Assembly (NCBI RefSeq): GCF_041381155.1
Contig: NC_091145.1
Coordinates: forward strand, 38,269,882-38,333,881
Direction: 5' to 3'
Source of the DNA: Argopecten irradians
Taxonomy: Eukaryota; Mollusca; Bivalvia; Pectinida; Pectinidae
Length of the DNA stretch: 64,000 nucleotides
The position numbers were made by a program, and so were the translations under genes. Below are positions 1 through 11,400 of this stretch, one piece after another. Every line of letters starts with the position of its first letter. Within the stretch, counting starts at the first letter, position 1. Below the pieces are notes generated by a model. That model searched no databases and was not told the origin of the DNA. It worked only from the letters and a program-made list of their open reading frames with translations.

Positions 1-1600
1 GTTTTAGTGGGTTTCTTACCTGTTATGTAAAGATGAGTAGTCTAGTGTTTTTCCTTACCTGTTATGTAAAGGTGAGTATTATAGTGGTTTTCCTTACCTG
101 TTATGTAAAGGTGAGTATTCTAGTGGCTTTCCTAACATTTTAGTAAAGGTGAGTATTCTAGTGGTTATTCTTAGATATTTAGCTGTAATCTTATCTAAGA
201 GCGTTTCGCACTAGTAACTGATTGTAAAGGTGAGTAGTCTAGCGTATACTGATTTCGTAATGTAAAGGTGAGTAGTGAAGCGGATACTTATTTAGTAATG
301 GAATTGATTAGTCAAGTGGTTTTCCTTACCTGTTATGTAAAGGTTAGTAGTCTAGTGATTTACTTACCTGTTATGTAAAGGTGAGTATTCTAGTGGTTAT
401 TTTTAGATATTTAGCTGTAATCTTATCTAAGAGCGTTTCGCACTAGTAACTGATTGTAAAGGTGAGTAGTCTAGCGTATACTGATTTCGTAATGTAAAGG
501 TAAGTAGTGTAGCGGATACTTATCAAGTAATGTAATTGATTAGTCTAGTGGTTTTCCGTACCTGTTATGTAAAGGTTGGTAGTCTAGTGGGTTTTTCTTA
601 CCTGTTATGTAAAGGTGAGTATTCTAGTGGTTCTACTTACCTGTTATGTAAAGGTGAGTATTCTAGTGGTTTTACTTACCTGTTATATAAAGGTGAGTAT
701 TCTAGTGGTTTTTCTTACCTGTTATGTAAAGGTGAGTATTCTAGTGGTTTTCCTTACCTGTTATGTAAAGGTGAGTATTCTAGTGGTTTTCCTTACCTGT
801 TATGTAAAGATGAGTATTCTAGTGGTTTTTCTTACCTGTTATGTAAAGGTGAGTATTCTAGTGGTTCTCCTTACTTGTTATGTAAAGGTGAGTATTCTAG
901 TGGTTTTCCTTACCTGTTATATAAAGGTGAGTATTCTAGTGGTTTTCCTTACCTGTTCTGTAAAGGCGAGTATTCTAGTGGTTTTCCTTACCTGTTATGT
1001 AAATGTGAGTAGTCTAGTGGTTTTCCTTACCTGTTATTTAAAGGTGACTAGTCTAGTGGTTTTCCTTACCTGTTCTGTAAAGGCGAGTATTCTAGTGGTT
1101 TTCCTTACCTGTTATATAAAGGTGAGTAGTCTAGTGGTTTTCCTTACCTGTTATATAAAGGTGAGTATTCTAGTGGTTTTTCTTACCTGTTATGTAAAGG
1201 TGAGTAGTCTAGTGGTTTTCATTACCTGTTCTGTAAAGGCGAGTATTCTAGTGGTTTTCCTTACCTGTTATGTAAATGTGAGTAGTCTAGTGGTTTTCCT
1301 TACCTGGTCTGTAAAGGCGAGTATTCTAGTGGTTTTCCTTACCTGTTATGTAAAGGTGAGTAGTAGAGGTTTTCCTTACCTGTAATGTAAAGGTGAGTAT
1401 TCTAGTGGTTTTCTTTACCTGTTATGTAAAGGTGAGTGTTGTAGTGGGTTTCTTACGTGTTATGTGAAGATGAGTAGTCTAGTGGTTTTCCTTACCTGGT
1501 CTGTAAAGGCGAGTATTCTAGTGGGTTTCTTACCTGTTATGTAAAGGTGAGTATTCTAGTGGTTATTCTTTGATATTCAGCTGTAATCTTATCTAAGAGC
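1..1600. repeat. 39-bp minisatellite with a 5' splice site consensus in most units
   Basis: A tandem array whose typical unit is 39 bp (13 codons, so it produces long artefactual open frames). Most units contain GTAAAGGTGAGTA, that is AAAG|GTGAGT, a near-perfect metazoan 5' splice site; the opposite strand contains ACAG|GTAAGG, also donor-like. A different segment, with the core TTAGCTGTAATCTTATC, interrupts the array near 175, 410 and 1570 (TTCAGCTGTAATC in the last), giving a higher-order pattern. The array lies upstream of the juxtamembrane exon of receptor gene 1. By position it probably sits in the intron after that gene's transmembrane exon, but that exon is not in the window. Confidence 0.9.
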
Positions 1601-2413
1601 GTTTCGCACGAGTAACGGATTATACTTATAACTATTCTGTATATCATTCTAACAGCAATTGTGGTGATTCCTTATTGCACTCACATTTAAGATCGAGTTT
1701 ACGCTAAAGTACATGTAAAGCATTTGGACATAAACTACGAAATAAAACTGAATACCAGAGATAGAAATGTATATGTTGTAGATAAAAGGGATAAGTACTT
1801 ATTAGAACTCACAGAAATAATGTTATTATATAAAGTTTCATAACGATGTACTAAGTAATATAGTGTAGGGTTACACAGACCCCACCCCATCACATTTTCA
1901 TCACAATTGGTTGCCACTGAGAACACAACCCCTCGAAAAGTTTCAGTTCATCGATGTTATGTGTCGTCCGTCTCGAAGGAGAAATAGTTTTATTTAATTT
2001 CTTAATATACGACAATAGATTATCTGAAGTTCAACATTTTAATGAGTGTCCATTGTCTTAAAAGCATTTAGGGCTAATATGGCTTTCCGACGAAGAAAAT
2101 GACTGATGTTTTTACATATTCTAGACCTATCACATTCGAGGTAATATTTACAGCCGAGGAGTTCCAATTGGTAATTGAATGCAAGCTTTTATATAAATTT
2201 ACTCAATACCCCCGCCATGGATCACTAGCCATGCATTTAACCGATCGAGCAAAGAGAAATTCTCTCTGGTTTTGAGTTATATTGCGGTTATATTGACCAA
2301 GTTTAAAACTATTTCTAGAGCAATTTTCGAATTCGTTTTCAATTTTTGAAACTTTCATTTTGTCAATGATCGAAACTATATTTTACCTTCTTATAAAGGA
2401 GTTTCTTCTTCAG

Positions 2414-3733
2414 GAAAGCTGTATGTTTGTTTTAAAGCTAAATCAAACGAAGACAATTTATCAACGAAACAAGAAATCCTATCGCGGCCCAAAAGTCCAA
2501 TAACTGGTGAGTGTTTGTTAGGGCAGATTTGTTTTTAGTGTTAGGCTTTGTAGGTATAAAACATTTAAAACATCACTGGATTGTTCAAATTCTCGTTATA
2601 ACGGCTTTTGTTTGCAAGGTGTTTTATGAATTTGATTTTAATGAATACTAGAAATATGTATATATTGCATCTGAAAATTAAATTTGATAGAGCACTGATA
2701 TTTTAGTGGCTACTTTTCAACGCAGACAAAATTAATGAGTTTTTTCATTGTGTTTGAAATAGAGAACTTTTAAACCGCGAAAACCGTTAGGAGTAATCCA
2801 TGCGACATATTAATCGAGATGAAAACAAATATAATCAGTTGTGATATGTATATAATTGAAACCAGAAAATACGATATTCTTTCACACGATTTTTTTTTTT
2901 GGGGGGGGGGGGGAAATAATTCATACAACCAAAAGTTTTAACACAAGTTTCCAGTATATAGTTTAATGAAGGAAAAACAACCGTTAACATTTCTTTGTTG
3001 ATTTATCAAATTTAATAATTTTTGATGCTGACATTATATTTGTAGTTTGAAAACTGATTGCGAATGATATGAAGAAGGATATATGGAAAGAAGTTTGCTT
3101 AAGTAATATTACATTTACGCTTTAAAAATCATTATTGTTTGATATCAAATTCGGGGAATTATACTGACAGTCTTGTATTTTGTAGAAACATCTGTTATAC
3201 TTTCAACAAAGTCAAAATATCTCCAAGACGATCCCCGTGATTCTGGATTTGAAAGTGTGCCTGCCTGTCGGTGTTCCATTTTAAATCATACATACAACGG
3301 TGAAGATGTGGATTCCGTGTATGATGAAAAATGGGGTGCCTTCTCAATTCCCAAACCTGTGACATATGAACTTGACGTTGGGGATGGATGTAAAAACACG
3401 GAAATTATTAAGGACTCAAATCCCATAAAAAGGCCCCCTCTGACAGGGCAGATACAGCAGCGTCCTTTAAAGTTGCCTGCTGGTGTACATTTCTGCCCTC
3501 CAGAGGACCACAGTCTGGTTGTATCTGAGGAGATGCTCCGAATTAATAGTGCATATATGACAAGTATTGACGCAGAACCCTATGGGCACCTGCCGCCAAT
3601 TATCGAGAGGGCGTGTGATGTCAATATCAGGTCGTGTCAGCGATGTAGAACAAATGTAAATGAACATTTCCAAGGTCAAGAACAGTCATCAAAGACATTC
3701 GACCTACTTAGTCTGGGAGGTAAAAGCGTATAA
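2414..3733 (+). CDS. Receptor gene 1 (partial): last two exons of an IL-17 receptor-like paralogue without a SEFIR domain
   Basis: Two exons: 2414-2506 (after TTCTTCTTCAG, before GTGAGT) and 3186-3733 (after TTTTGTAG), both entered in phase 1. The first encodes a basic juxtamembrane stretch (KLYVCFKAKSNEDNLSTKQE). The second encodes about 181 residues to the stop: DDPRDSGFESVP near its start, SEEMLRINSAYMTS in the middle and the end LLSLGGKSV. Position, phases and the DSG, EM..IN..Y and S.GG.S[VL] motifs match the last exons of the two receptor genes downstream. No SEFIR domain is present where gene 3 has about 150 residues of it. Ectodomain and transmembrane exons must lie left of the window. 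The membership call rests on shared architecture and short motifs, not on a database match. Confidence 0.72.
2507..3185 (+). other. Intron between the last two exons of receptor gene 1
   Basis: AT-rich phase-1 intron with GT and AG borders. It contains a homopolymer run of T followed by G near 2892-2914. No other element is recognised. Confidence 0.6.
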
Positions 3734-6700
3734 AAGTCAATAGACATTCGTCTTAATTAGTCTTAATTAATTCATGTATGTTGTATGATTGTTAGACGAT
3801 ATCATTTTGGATTGAAACATAGTTTTTTAATGGTTGTAAATTAAGTAAGTAAAAAAAGTAAGTTTTTTAACACAATACATGTAAGTGGGTGTTATTCAAC
3901 TATCATGGTATTGGATAAAAAAATGCAGCTGTTGATTAACAATTTATTTATATCACATATGTTATAAACACTGTACGCATTCTGATTGGCTGACACGGTG
4001 AACTTTGACCGAACTACTTATCCCTCAGTTCTACGTTAACAATTGCCAACGTCATCAATTATCATGTGATGTCATGTTATATTGTGATCGCCGCATGATG
4101 TCAAACCTACTGTTGGAAAGCGTATGTGTCGTGGTCGTTGTATCAAAGAACACGTTTTTACTCGTGGTGAATACTAATCTGTGTAACTCGTTTCGACGGC
4201 AAAGAATTAACTTTTGAGTTTGGTAGATTTAACGAGTCTAAAGCGGATTTGAAATTGATTACAATGACTTGATGATTATTTGGTGACAAGTAGACGACAT
4301 CGTCCTGCACTGGGGATATATACAATCCTATATATATATCTCAAATCTCTATAAATATAGGGAACGGCAGCCATAAAGTCACACGATGCACATTTGTTAT
4401 CATTTAGAAATTGTTAAAACATTCCATTGAAAACAATGTATTACCCAGTAAAGACAGAAAACAAAGACTTATCCGTTGGCCACAATACTCTTGCGTTTTT
4501 TTGTTTTAGTTTTTTTCAAACATTTTTGAAACAAAACAACTGAGATCAAAACGATAAGTCCAAGTGATTACGGACCAATATTTAATTGGAATCCATTTAA
4601 AGCATGTTAACATTCATTTGTAATTCATTTTCTTATTCTAACACATACCGTGTCATGTAATAAATAAATAGCAACGGCCAACATGTCAATATCATAATTT
4701 CCCCAAAATGCACAAATAATGTAGCTGTATGCACTACTTTATATCTTTTTGACAATTACGTATCGATATTAGTTTCTTAAACCATAGTCCTATGGTCTAA
4801 ATCAGAGCTAGTTGGTCAATACCATAACATTACCGCATATACAGACCTATATTGATACGAATCTTGGATAGAACAACTGGAAAACATTTTTTTTTTTCTT
4901 CGAACGAACTATTTGTTATATGGTTAGAGATAAGAATGCAAGTGTCGAAACTTTTTCGATGAAAGCTTGACTATCAGGCAAACAGGTTTCAATCACGTAA
5001 CTATCTTGAGAATTGATTCATTTACAGTTGCTCGCACAATTAAAGGGCGACAACTGTTCAATATGTAACTTTAATACAGCTGTACAGTAACTAAATTACT
5101 AAATGCCGATTGGTGCTGAGTACTGCCGGTATTGCTTAAATAGCTGTAGCCATCTGCTTGTATTTAGTTTTAATTTGAAGTTTTACATTGCAAACAGATA
5201 TAAATTACACAAAAAGCTTCAAATATGGATTTACAATAATTTACGATCAGTCATGGCGGCGTGATTACAACATGAACCCTTATGGTGTAATTACGGTTGT
5301 TTATGGTCACAATATAAATGCAATTAATAAATCATAATGGATATTAGATTTTTTTTAAATATATTTTATGGATATATTTTTTTAATATGTAAACATTATA
5401 ATTCTCATATGATTCTTTCAAATACGATATAATACATTTATGTCTTCTGTATTTTTTATTCATTATGTCTTAAGAAGTTATTATTAGCTTCAGATTTTGC
5501 ACTGTTTATTGTATAATATATACACATAAAATGCGTATAATTTAATCTTCATTCCATGCTGTTCCTTTATTGGAAAAAAGTATTGCCGTGATTCAAATAA
5601 CACATGTAAATAAAACAATAAACTAAATTGTAATGGTCTTTAATTATCAGTTTATTCTATGACATTGTGTGTTATTATCAAATTTAAAAAATATATATAA
5701 CACCATCTGTTTATGGCTTTAATGTGATTTAATGATGTTTTACTGAACAATGTCAGAACTGTTCATACCTGCATGAGATACGTCAACTAGCCGCCCATCT
5801 GCTCGTCTATGTATTTTATTTTTGTTTTCTGAAGTTCATGCTGATAACACCATTATAAATCACACAGCGTCACTGCGCGGGTTATACAGTCACTAAACTA
5901 ATACATTAACTGATCATAGAATTATCATTTTGATGGCGGTTATATTCATTGCGATCAAATTAGAAAATAATCAAACAGTTTATTTTGTTTCGCCTTCACT
6001 AGTTTTGGTTCATTATGCCTTCATGAATACATTAAAATCATGCACTCCGTAAGATACGATATGAACAGGAACGAATGGTTGTGTAAAATGCTACGAGTTT
6101 TGGCTTTAGATTCGGTCGCCTTATCAGATTATGTAAAACAAATGGTATTTTAACACATGAAGCTAAATGTAACAGAATTGTAGATGTAATATTATTCAAT
6201 GATCCAGAGAGATTATAAAGAACAGTTTTTATTACCAACCAGAACTTTTATAGTCCTGCATTTACCGAGCATCATGATGTTATTCCCTTTATACCCAAAT
6301 AATGTTATAGAGAGAATACACGGTAACTATCTTACAATATAAGGCTTATTTTGGTGTAAGACTTAGCGGGACTGAATGATGTTTCATTCAACGGAAGATG
6401 AAAGTTCAGGATCAAGTAAGAAAAATGTGAAACAAAGTCATGTGATCGTATTGACGGGAAAACATTTCGTAATGACAGATAAAGCATAGGTTTATCCAGT
6501 AGAAGTTAATCTGTCAGTATGTTCGGCAGTTGTAGGATAAATGAGCGGTATTTGTAATATGGATAAATGCAAAACAATGTTTTATTAACTGATAAGCATA
6601 ATAACTTACAATTCACATCTTTTCTACATTGATTAATTTTGATATCATTCGGATTAAGTTTTAATCTATAAGCCAGAAGCGTATGTGATGAGTATTTAGT

Positions 6701-8410
6701 ATGTTTATGTTGTGTAACGTCTTGGTATGTATCCCGTGGCGGTAACAGGCGGGTTTACGAGTTTCTATTGAACAAAACAATTGGACAACTGTCAGTACTT
6801 GTCAGCTACCCAACGAAAACGGACATGAAACTGCAACCCAGCGGTGAAGTGTAATTAAGTCGGAACACCTTTCATACACTCGATGGTTGTCAAGTCAACG
6901 ATTTAATAACATACGGTTACATGTGTGTCATCTGATGGGCATTAAGAAAAATCATTGTCAATCACTTGGTCTGTCTAATTTTCCAATTTATGAATAATTC
7001 TGTTTTCTATTTATTTCGTATCCTGACGAAAATGTTACTCTTCAACCAACATTATTATTATCATCATCGTCATCATCATCATTATTCTTTGTTCTTCAAA
7101 ATGTTGAAAGTACATAGAACGAAAAAGGAGAAACGTGTCAATATAGTAGACGGGACTTATTTACTTTGATATTTTATATCAAACTTAAAATCGCGCTACT
7201 ACACGTATACCGCATAGCCGGTTATTTTCGCAGATCAAAGTTTTCGCGATTTGTTCTAAAAACGAGAAAATCACATTTTAAATTTTCGCGATATGGATTT
7301 AAGGGTAGATATTATTCAACCATTTCTCATTATTTTGTTAATCAATAAAGTAACCGGCTATAAGGTATAACTTTACATGATAGTAAATAAAGTGAATTTC
7401 ACAGCACCGCGAAGGTAGATTTCTGCTGACTTACTGAGGAAATACGAAAATCATTTACAAAGTCAACTGAGGATTCGTCATATTCAAATGTACTCTGAAT
7501 ATTGATTGTAGTAAAAGTTCTTCGGAAAGTTTAACCATGGTTATGTATGGCTGGACACCATGAAAGTCAACTACTTTCGTTTTAGAAGCGTCTCTCAGTT
7601 GACATGTTCTTGTACAGCTTGTTACAAAACGTCTTATGATATCGTATAATGGCTTATCATATACAATCGGTTCGTTGTTTCCAAGATACACAGGTAATCA
7701 TTACGCGGCGCCGTTTTATTGTCAATACCCGGTATGTGTAGTTTATGTAGCATGTGATAAGGTCTTTAATATGTGGAGTGAACATTCTGCAGCGATTACC
7801 GATCATCATGCATATGTATATAGTTCCTCTCACAAAAAAGTTTCCATCAGATCTTTGGCGGGATATTCGCGGACTGAATAGAACACTAGATGGAATCTAA
7901 TAGTTTGTATTTGGCTAAATAGACACAATATCGGGGATGAAACCCATTTGCTTTGTTTTCGACGTGTCGTTATACGCGAAATGCCTACGTATAAAGAATG
8001 CATTTCAGGATAAAATATAAACCTCATAATTGTATAAGATTATTACATGACAAATGTAGTTATAACTTAAACGGATATATATCCAATTACAACGTAGACA
8101 TAGTCATATGAAATTCAAAGATAAAAATATAAGGTTCTTATTTTGGGGCATGGTGGATTTGAGGAGGAGAAAGCGTTGTAAATGCATTACATATCTCTCT
8201 CACCTGTGTGAATTTTAAACCTGAGCGTTTTTTTCATGAACCTTCTTTTTTTCCCAAACAACAGTAAGGACGGATCATTATCAGTTTGACGTGTTCCTGT
8301 AATGTTCACGTGTGGCGATCTGTCAAGTTTATTTACACGTTAAAATTGGCGGATATAGATTACGTGGAGGGTTATATACAGTACACGCCATATCCTGTTA
8401 GTAATCAACG
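3734..8410. other. Intergenic DNA between receptor genes 1 and 2
   Basis: About 4.7 kb of AT-rich sequence with no supported exon. Small open frames here have no domain, splice context or composition bias. AATAAATAAATA near 4660 could be a distal polyadenylation signal for gene 1. A small inverted-repeat element lies at 7215-7360. No other structure is recognised. Confidence 0.55.
7215..7360. mobile_element. Small MITE with TAGCCGGTTA terminal inverted repeats
   Basis: Starts TAGCCGGTTATTTTCGC and ends GTAACCGGCTA, an inverted pair 146 bp apart with TA at both ends. Interior TTTTCGCGATTTG-like text recurs inverted near 36780-36837 (ending AAATAAGCCGGCTA), which suggests a dispersed family. 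TA at the ends would fit a Tc1/mariner-type non-autonomous element; no transposase is present. Confidence 0.5.
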
Positions 8411-11400
8411 ATGGAGGGCCGAACGTTACTAGTCCATTTAGTCTGTGTCTATAGTCTTACCATCACAACAAAAGCAACAAATCTGAAATTCACCAAAGGG
8501 ATCGATTGCTCAATGAAATATCAGGTATGTATAGCATTCACCATGAACGAACCAGATGAATAATTGTGATCTATCATTTTCAAAAGTATAGAAAGCGTTT
8601 GGACAGTCGTATTATAGGATTTCGTTTGTTAAAAGAGCTTTTTGTTAAGAGGGTCGTCGTGGTTTGTACATGAATACGGTTTCTGTCACTTTGCACATGA
8701 ACGGAACATGCTTCTTTTGCTCAGTCGGTAGAGCCGTAGATTTTCAAACCTCAGACCTGGGTTCGATTCCTGGTCGGGACACTCGGACGGAGTCATATGT
8801 GGTTTCCCCTGGTTGTCTACATTTTGAATGGAGATAGTAATATAAAGGAAAAGGACTTGAAATGCATATCACATTCACTAGGTATGATTTGTGAAATGTT
8901 TTCTGTTATAGAAACCCATTTAATACCTTGTCAAATCACAGGACGATGCAATTGCTTAATTACATGTTGTTGACTAATTTGCAATATCATAGCTATAGGT
9001 TCGCGTCGCTAATAAAAATATCAAACCATTCTGGAACATCAAACATGTAGCTTGTGCGTTACTAACTTTGAGAACGTTGATTTCTATGTGACACAAAATA
9101 CTGGCGTAATTGAGTCTTTAGACACATATTAACATGGCAAACATTATCTTTGTGTATATATTAAGTTTAAGTCATTTTAGCCGATTAGCTAGCTTTAAGG
9201 ATAACTTAAGGTTCCGTCTGGTGACAAATGTTTACACGAATAACTACAAACCGAAGAAAAGAAAGAATTATATTCGATAACAAAACAATACAAATGTTTA
9301 AATCTATAGGCATTTATATTGAAAATTATAAATGTATATCGGTACATAAAATATGTAAATATAATTTGAAATCGATGTCAAAATATGAACATCCTACAGC
9401 TTATATTTCTTGTTGATTTATAAAACTCAAACGATGGTGTTGTGCATTGTCTTCATAGCGCAATGTGTGTTCCACTGTTCTTGGCTTTATTTTCTCTGTT
9501 CATATTATTACTCGTTTTGTAAGTGTAGATTAGAAAATAAAATATCATTTAATTCTAAAACGTCGATACCTGTATTTGTACAGGTGAAAGATTATCAGAT
9601 TGATATAGATAACGCCTTTAACATACCCGTATTTTTAAATTTATTATAAATCTTTCTTTTTTAAAACACATGATAGAACAAACCTTTTTTATTGAACCTG
9701 TTTTTTTAGCATGGTTTTATAACATTAGGCAGGGGCCGCAGTGGCCGAGTGGTAAAGATGTCTTGACAAATTACCACATGTCCACCACCTCTGGATCGTG
9801 AATTCGAATCACATGTGGGGTAGTTTCCAGGTACTGACTGCTGGTGGGTGGTTTTTCTCCGGGTACTCCTGCTTTCCTCCAACAAGCTTGGCACGTCCTA
9901 ACATGACTCTTAATATGACGTTAAACTAAAAAAACACCATATTACATTAGGAGAATATTATTTACTATTGAAATAGGGACAACATTGGTTGAGTAGTTCG
10001 CTAGGATTCCCTGATACACAGGGACCTGGCACAAAATTTTTAACCAACAGTATACATATACATATATTATAGTATCAAGGGTATGAACTCGGTGGTCGAG
10101 AAAAACTGACCTATTTTTTTAAACCGTAATTATTTTGATAAATGGGCTCTATAAACCATCGACTTACTTTGATTATACACCTGCCGTACTTTGTAGAAAC
10201 TCCATTTAAACATCGTGTAGCTCACTTACTTTAACCATCACCGCCATGTTCATTTGTTCTTCTGAATGCCGCTCGATTTTACCGACAAGCACAACACTAC
10301 ATAATTTATGTAAAATCGAGCAGCATTCCGAGAGAAAAAAAAATAACATGGCGGTGATGGGGTCATGACACCTCCAAAGGAGATTGTGGATGAACACAGA
10401 TATGGGTACTGTTTACCACCACAAGCGTAGATTTTGTGATTTTGGCTTGGTTTTTGAGGTACCCATTAGAGGCGAGACGACATTTCGACCGGACAGGGAA
10501 ATGTCTACCTAGCATATTTTTCGTAAATTTTCCGATCAAGCCATAACTTCGTCAATACTTGGCCAATTTTGTTCATCAAGCACTCAATGGAAAGATAAAT
10601 TATTTCTCTTTAAGGTAAGGTATATGTCCATTTATTAAAATAATCCCGGTTTTTAAAAAATAGGCCCGTTTTTCCTGACCGCCGAGTTCATACCCTTGAT
10701 ACTATAATACATATATGTATACTGTTGGATAAAAAATTTCGTGCCAGGTCCCTGTGCCCTGATATATATTGATCACAAACACTTTACCTCTGGGTCGCGA
10801 GGTCGAATATCACGTGTGACAGTTGCCAGATACTGACAGCGAGCAATGGTTTTTCATTGGATACTCCAGCTTTTCTCCAACTCCAAATCCAAGCCCGGTT
10901 TTAAAATGACTGTAAGTATGACGTTAAATTAAAAAACAGTTCAGAAATGTTTAAATGGCTGACTCCTTAATAGTTAATATTACGGTACAATTGCTCTTCA
11001 TGCATTCCTTCAAAATTCGGATTGAGAAATACAGTTACATAAAGATGAAGTTCAGTTAAAAGAATTAAATTGAAGTGTGTTAAAAATGTGAAATTAGTTT
11101 TACTGAGGCTTGTACTGAACAGCATACGATAACCTGATTGTAGTGAGGGATGCCTAGTAACGGTATCTGTATACACTATATATAAACACAATTAACTGAT
11201 TACATTGGATGTAATGAGATCACGTTTGATAGTTTATAAAATTGTAAAAGAAGATGTAAACAGTTTAACAAGCGTATCATCTATGTTAGGCGCATAATGT
11301 ACAATGAATCAATTCATTATGAAATATTAGGGGTAGAGGGTAAATCGAATATTTGGCGCCCTCCTATATACACCGTCACCTTTCGTTGATCCCTAGATTT

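Noticed and set aside
536..1385. Long overlapping open frames of 13-residue repeats (YLLCKGEYSSGFP and ILVVFLTCYVKVS)
   Set aside because: The 39-bp minisatellite unit is a multiple of three, so any frame without a stop in one unit stays open. No start context, splice context or non-repeat part.
1..1600. CRISPR-like array
   Set aside because: Unit-to-unit head-to-tail repeats with no unique spacers, in a eukaryotic context; the same applies to the arrays at 33.6, 42.6, 44.4 and 60.7 kb.
8706..8790. Functional tRNA gene
   Set aside because: Boxes A and B are present, but anticodon-stem and acceptor pairing fail and the downstream text looks like a SINE body.
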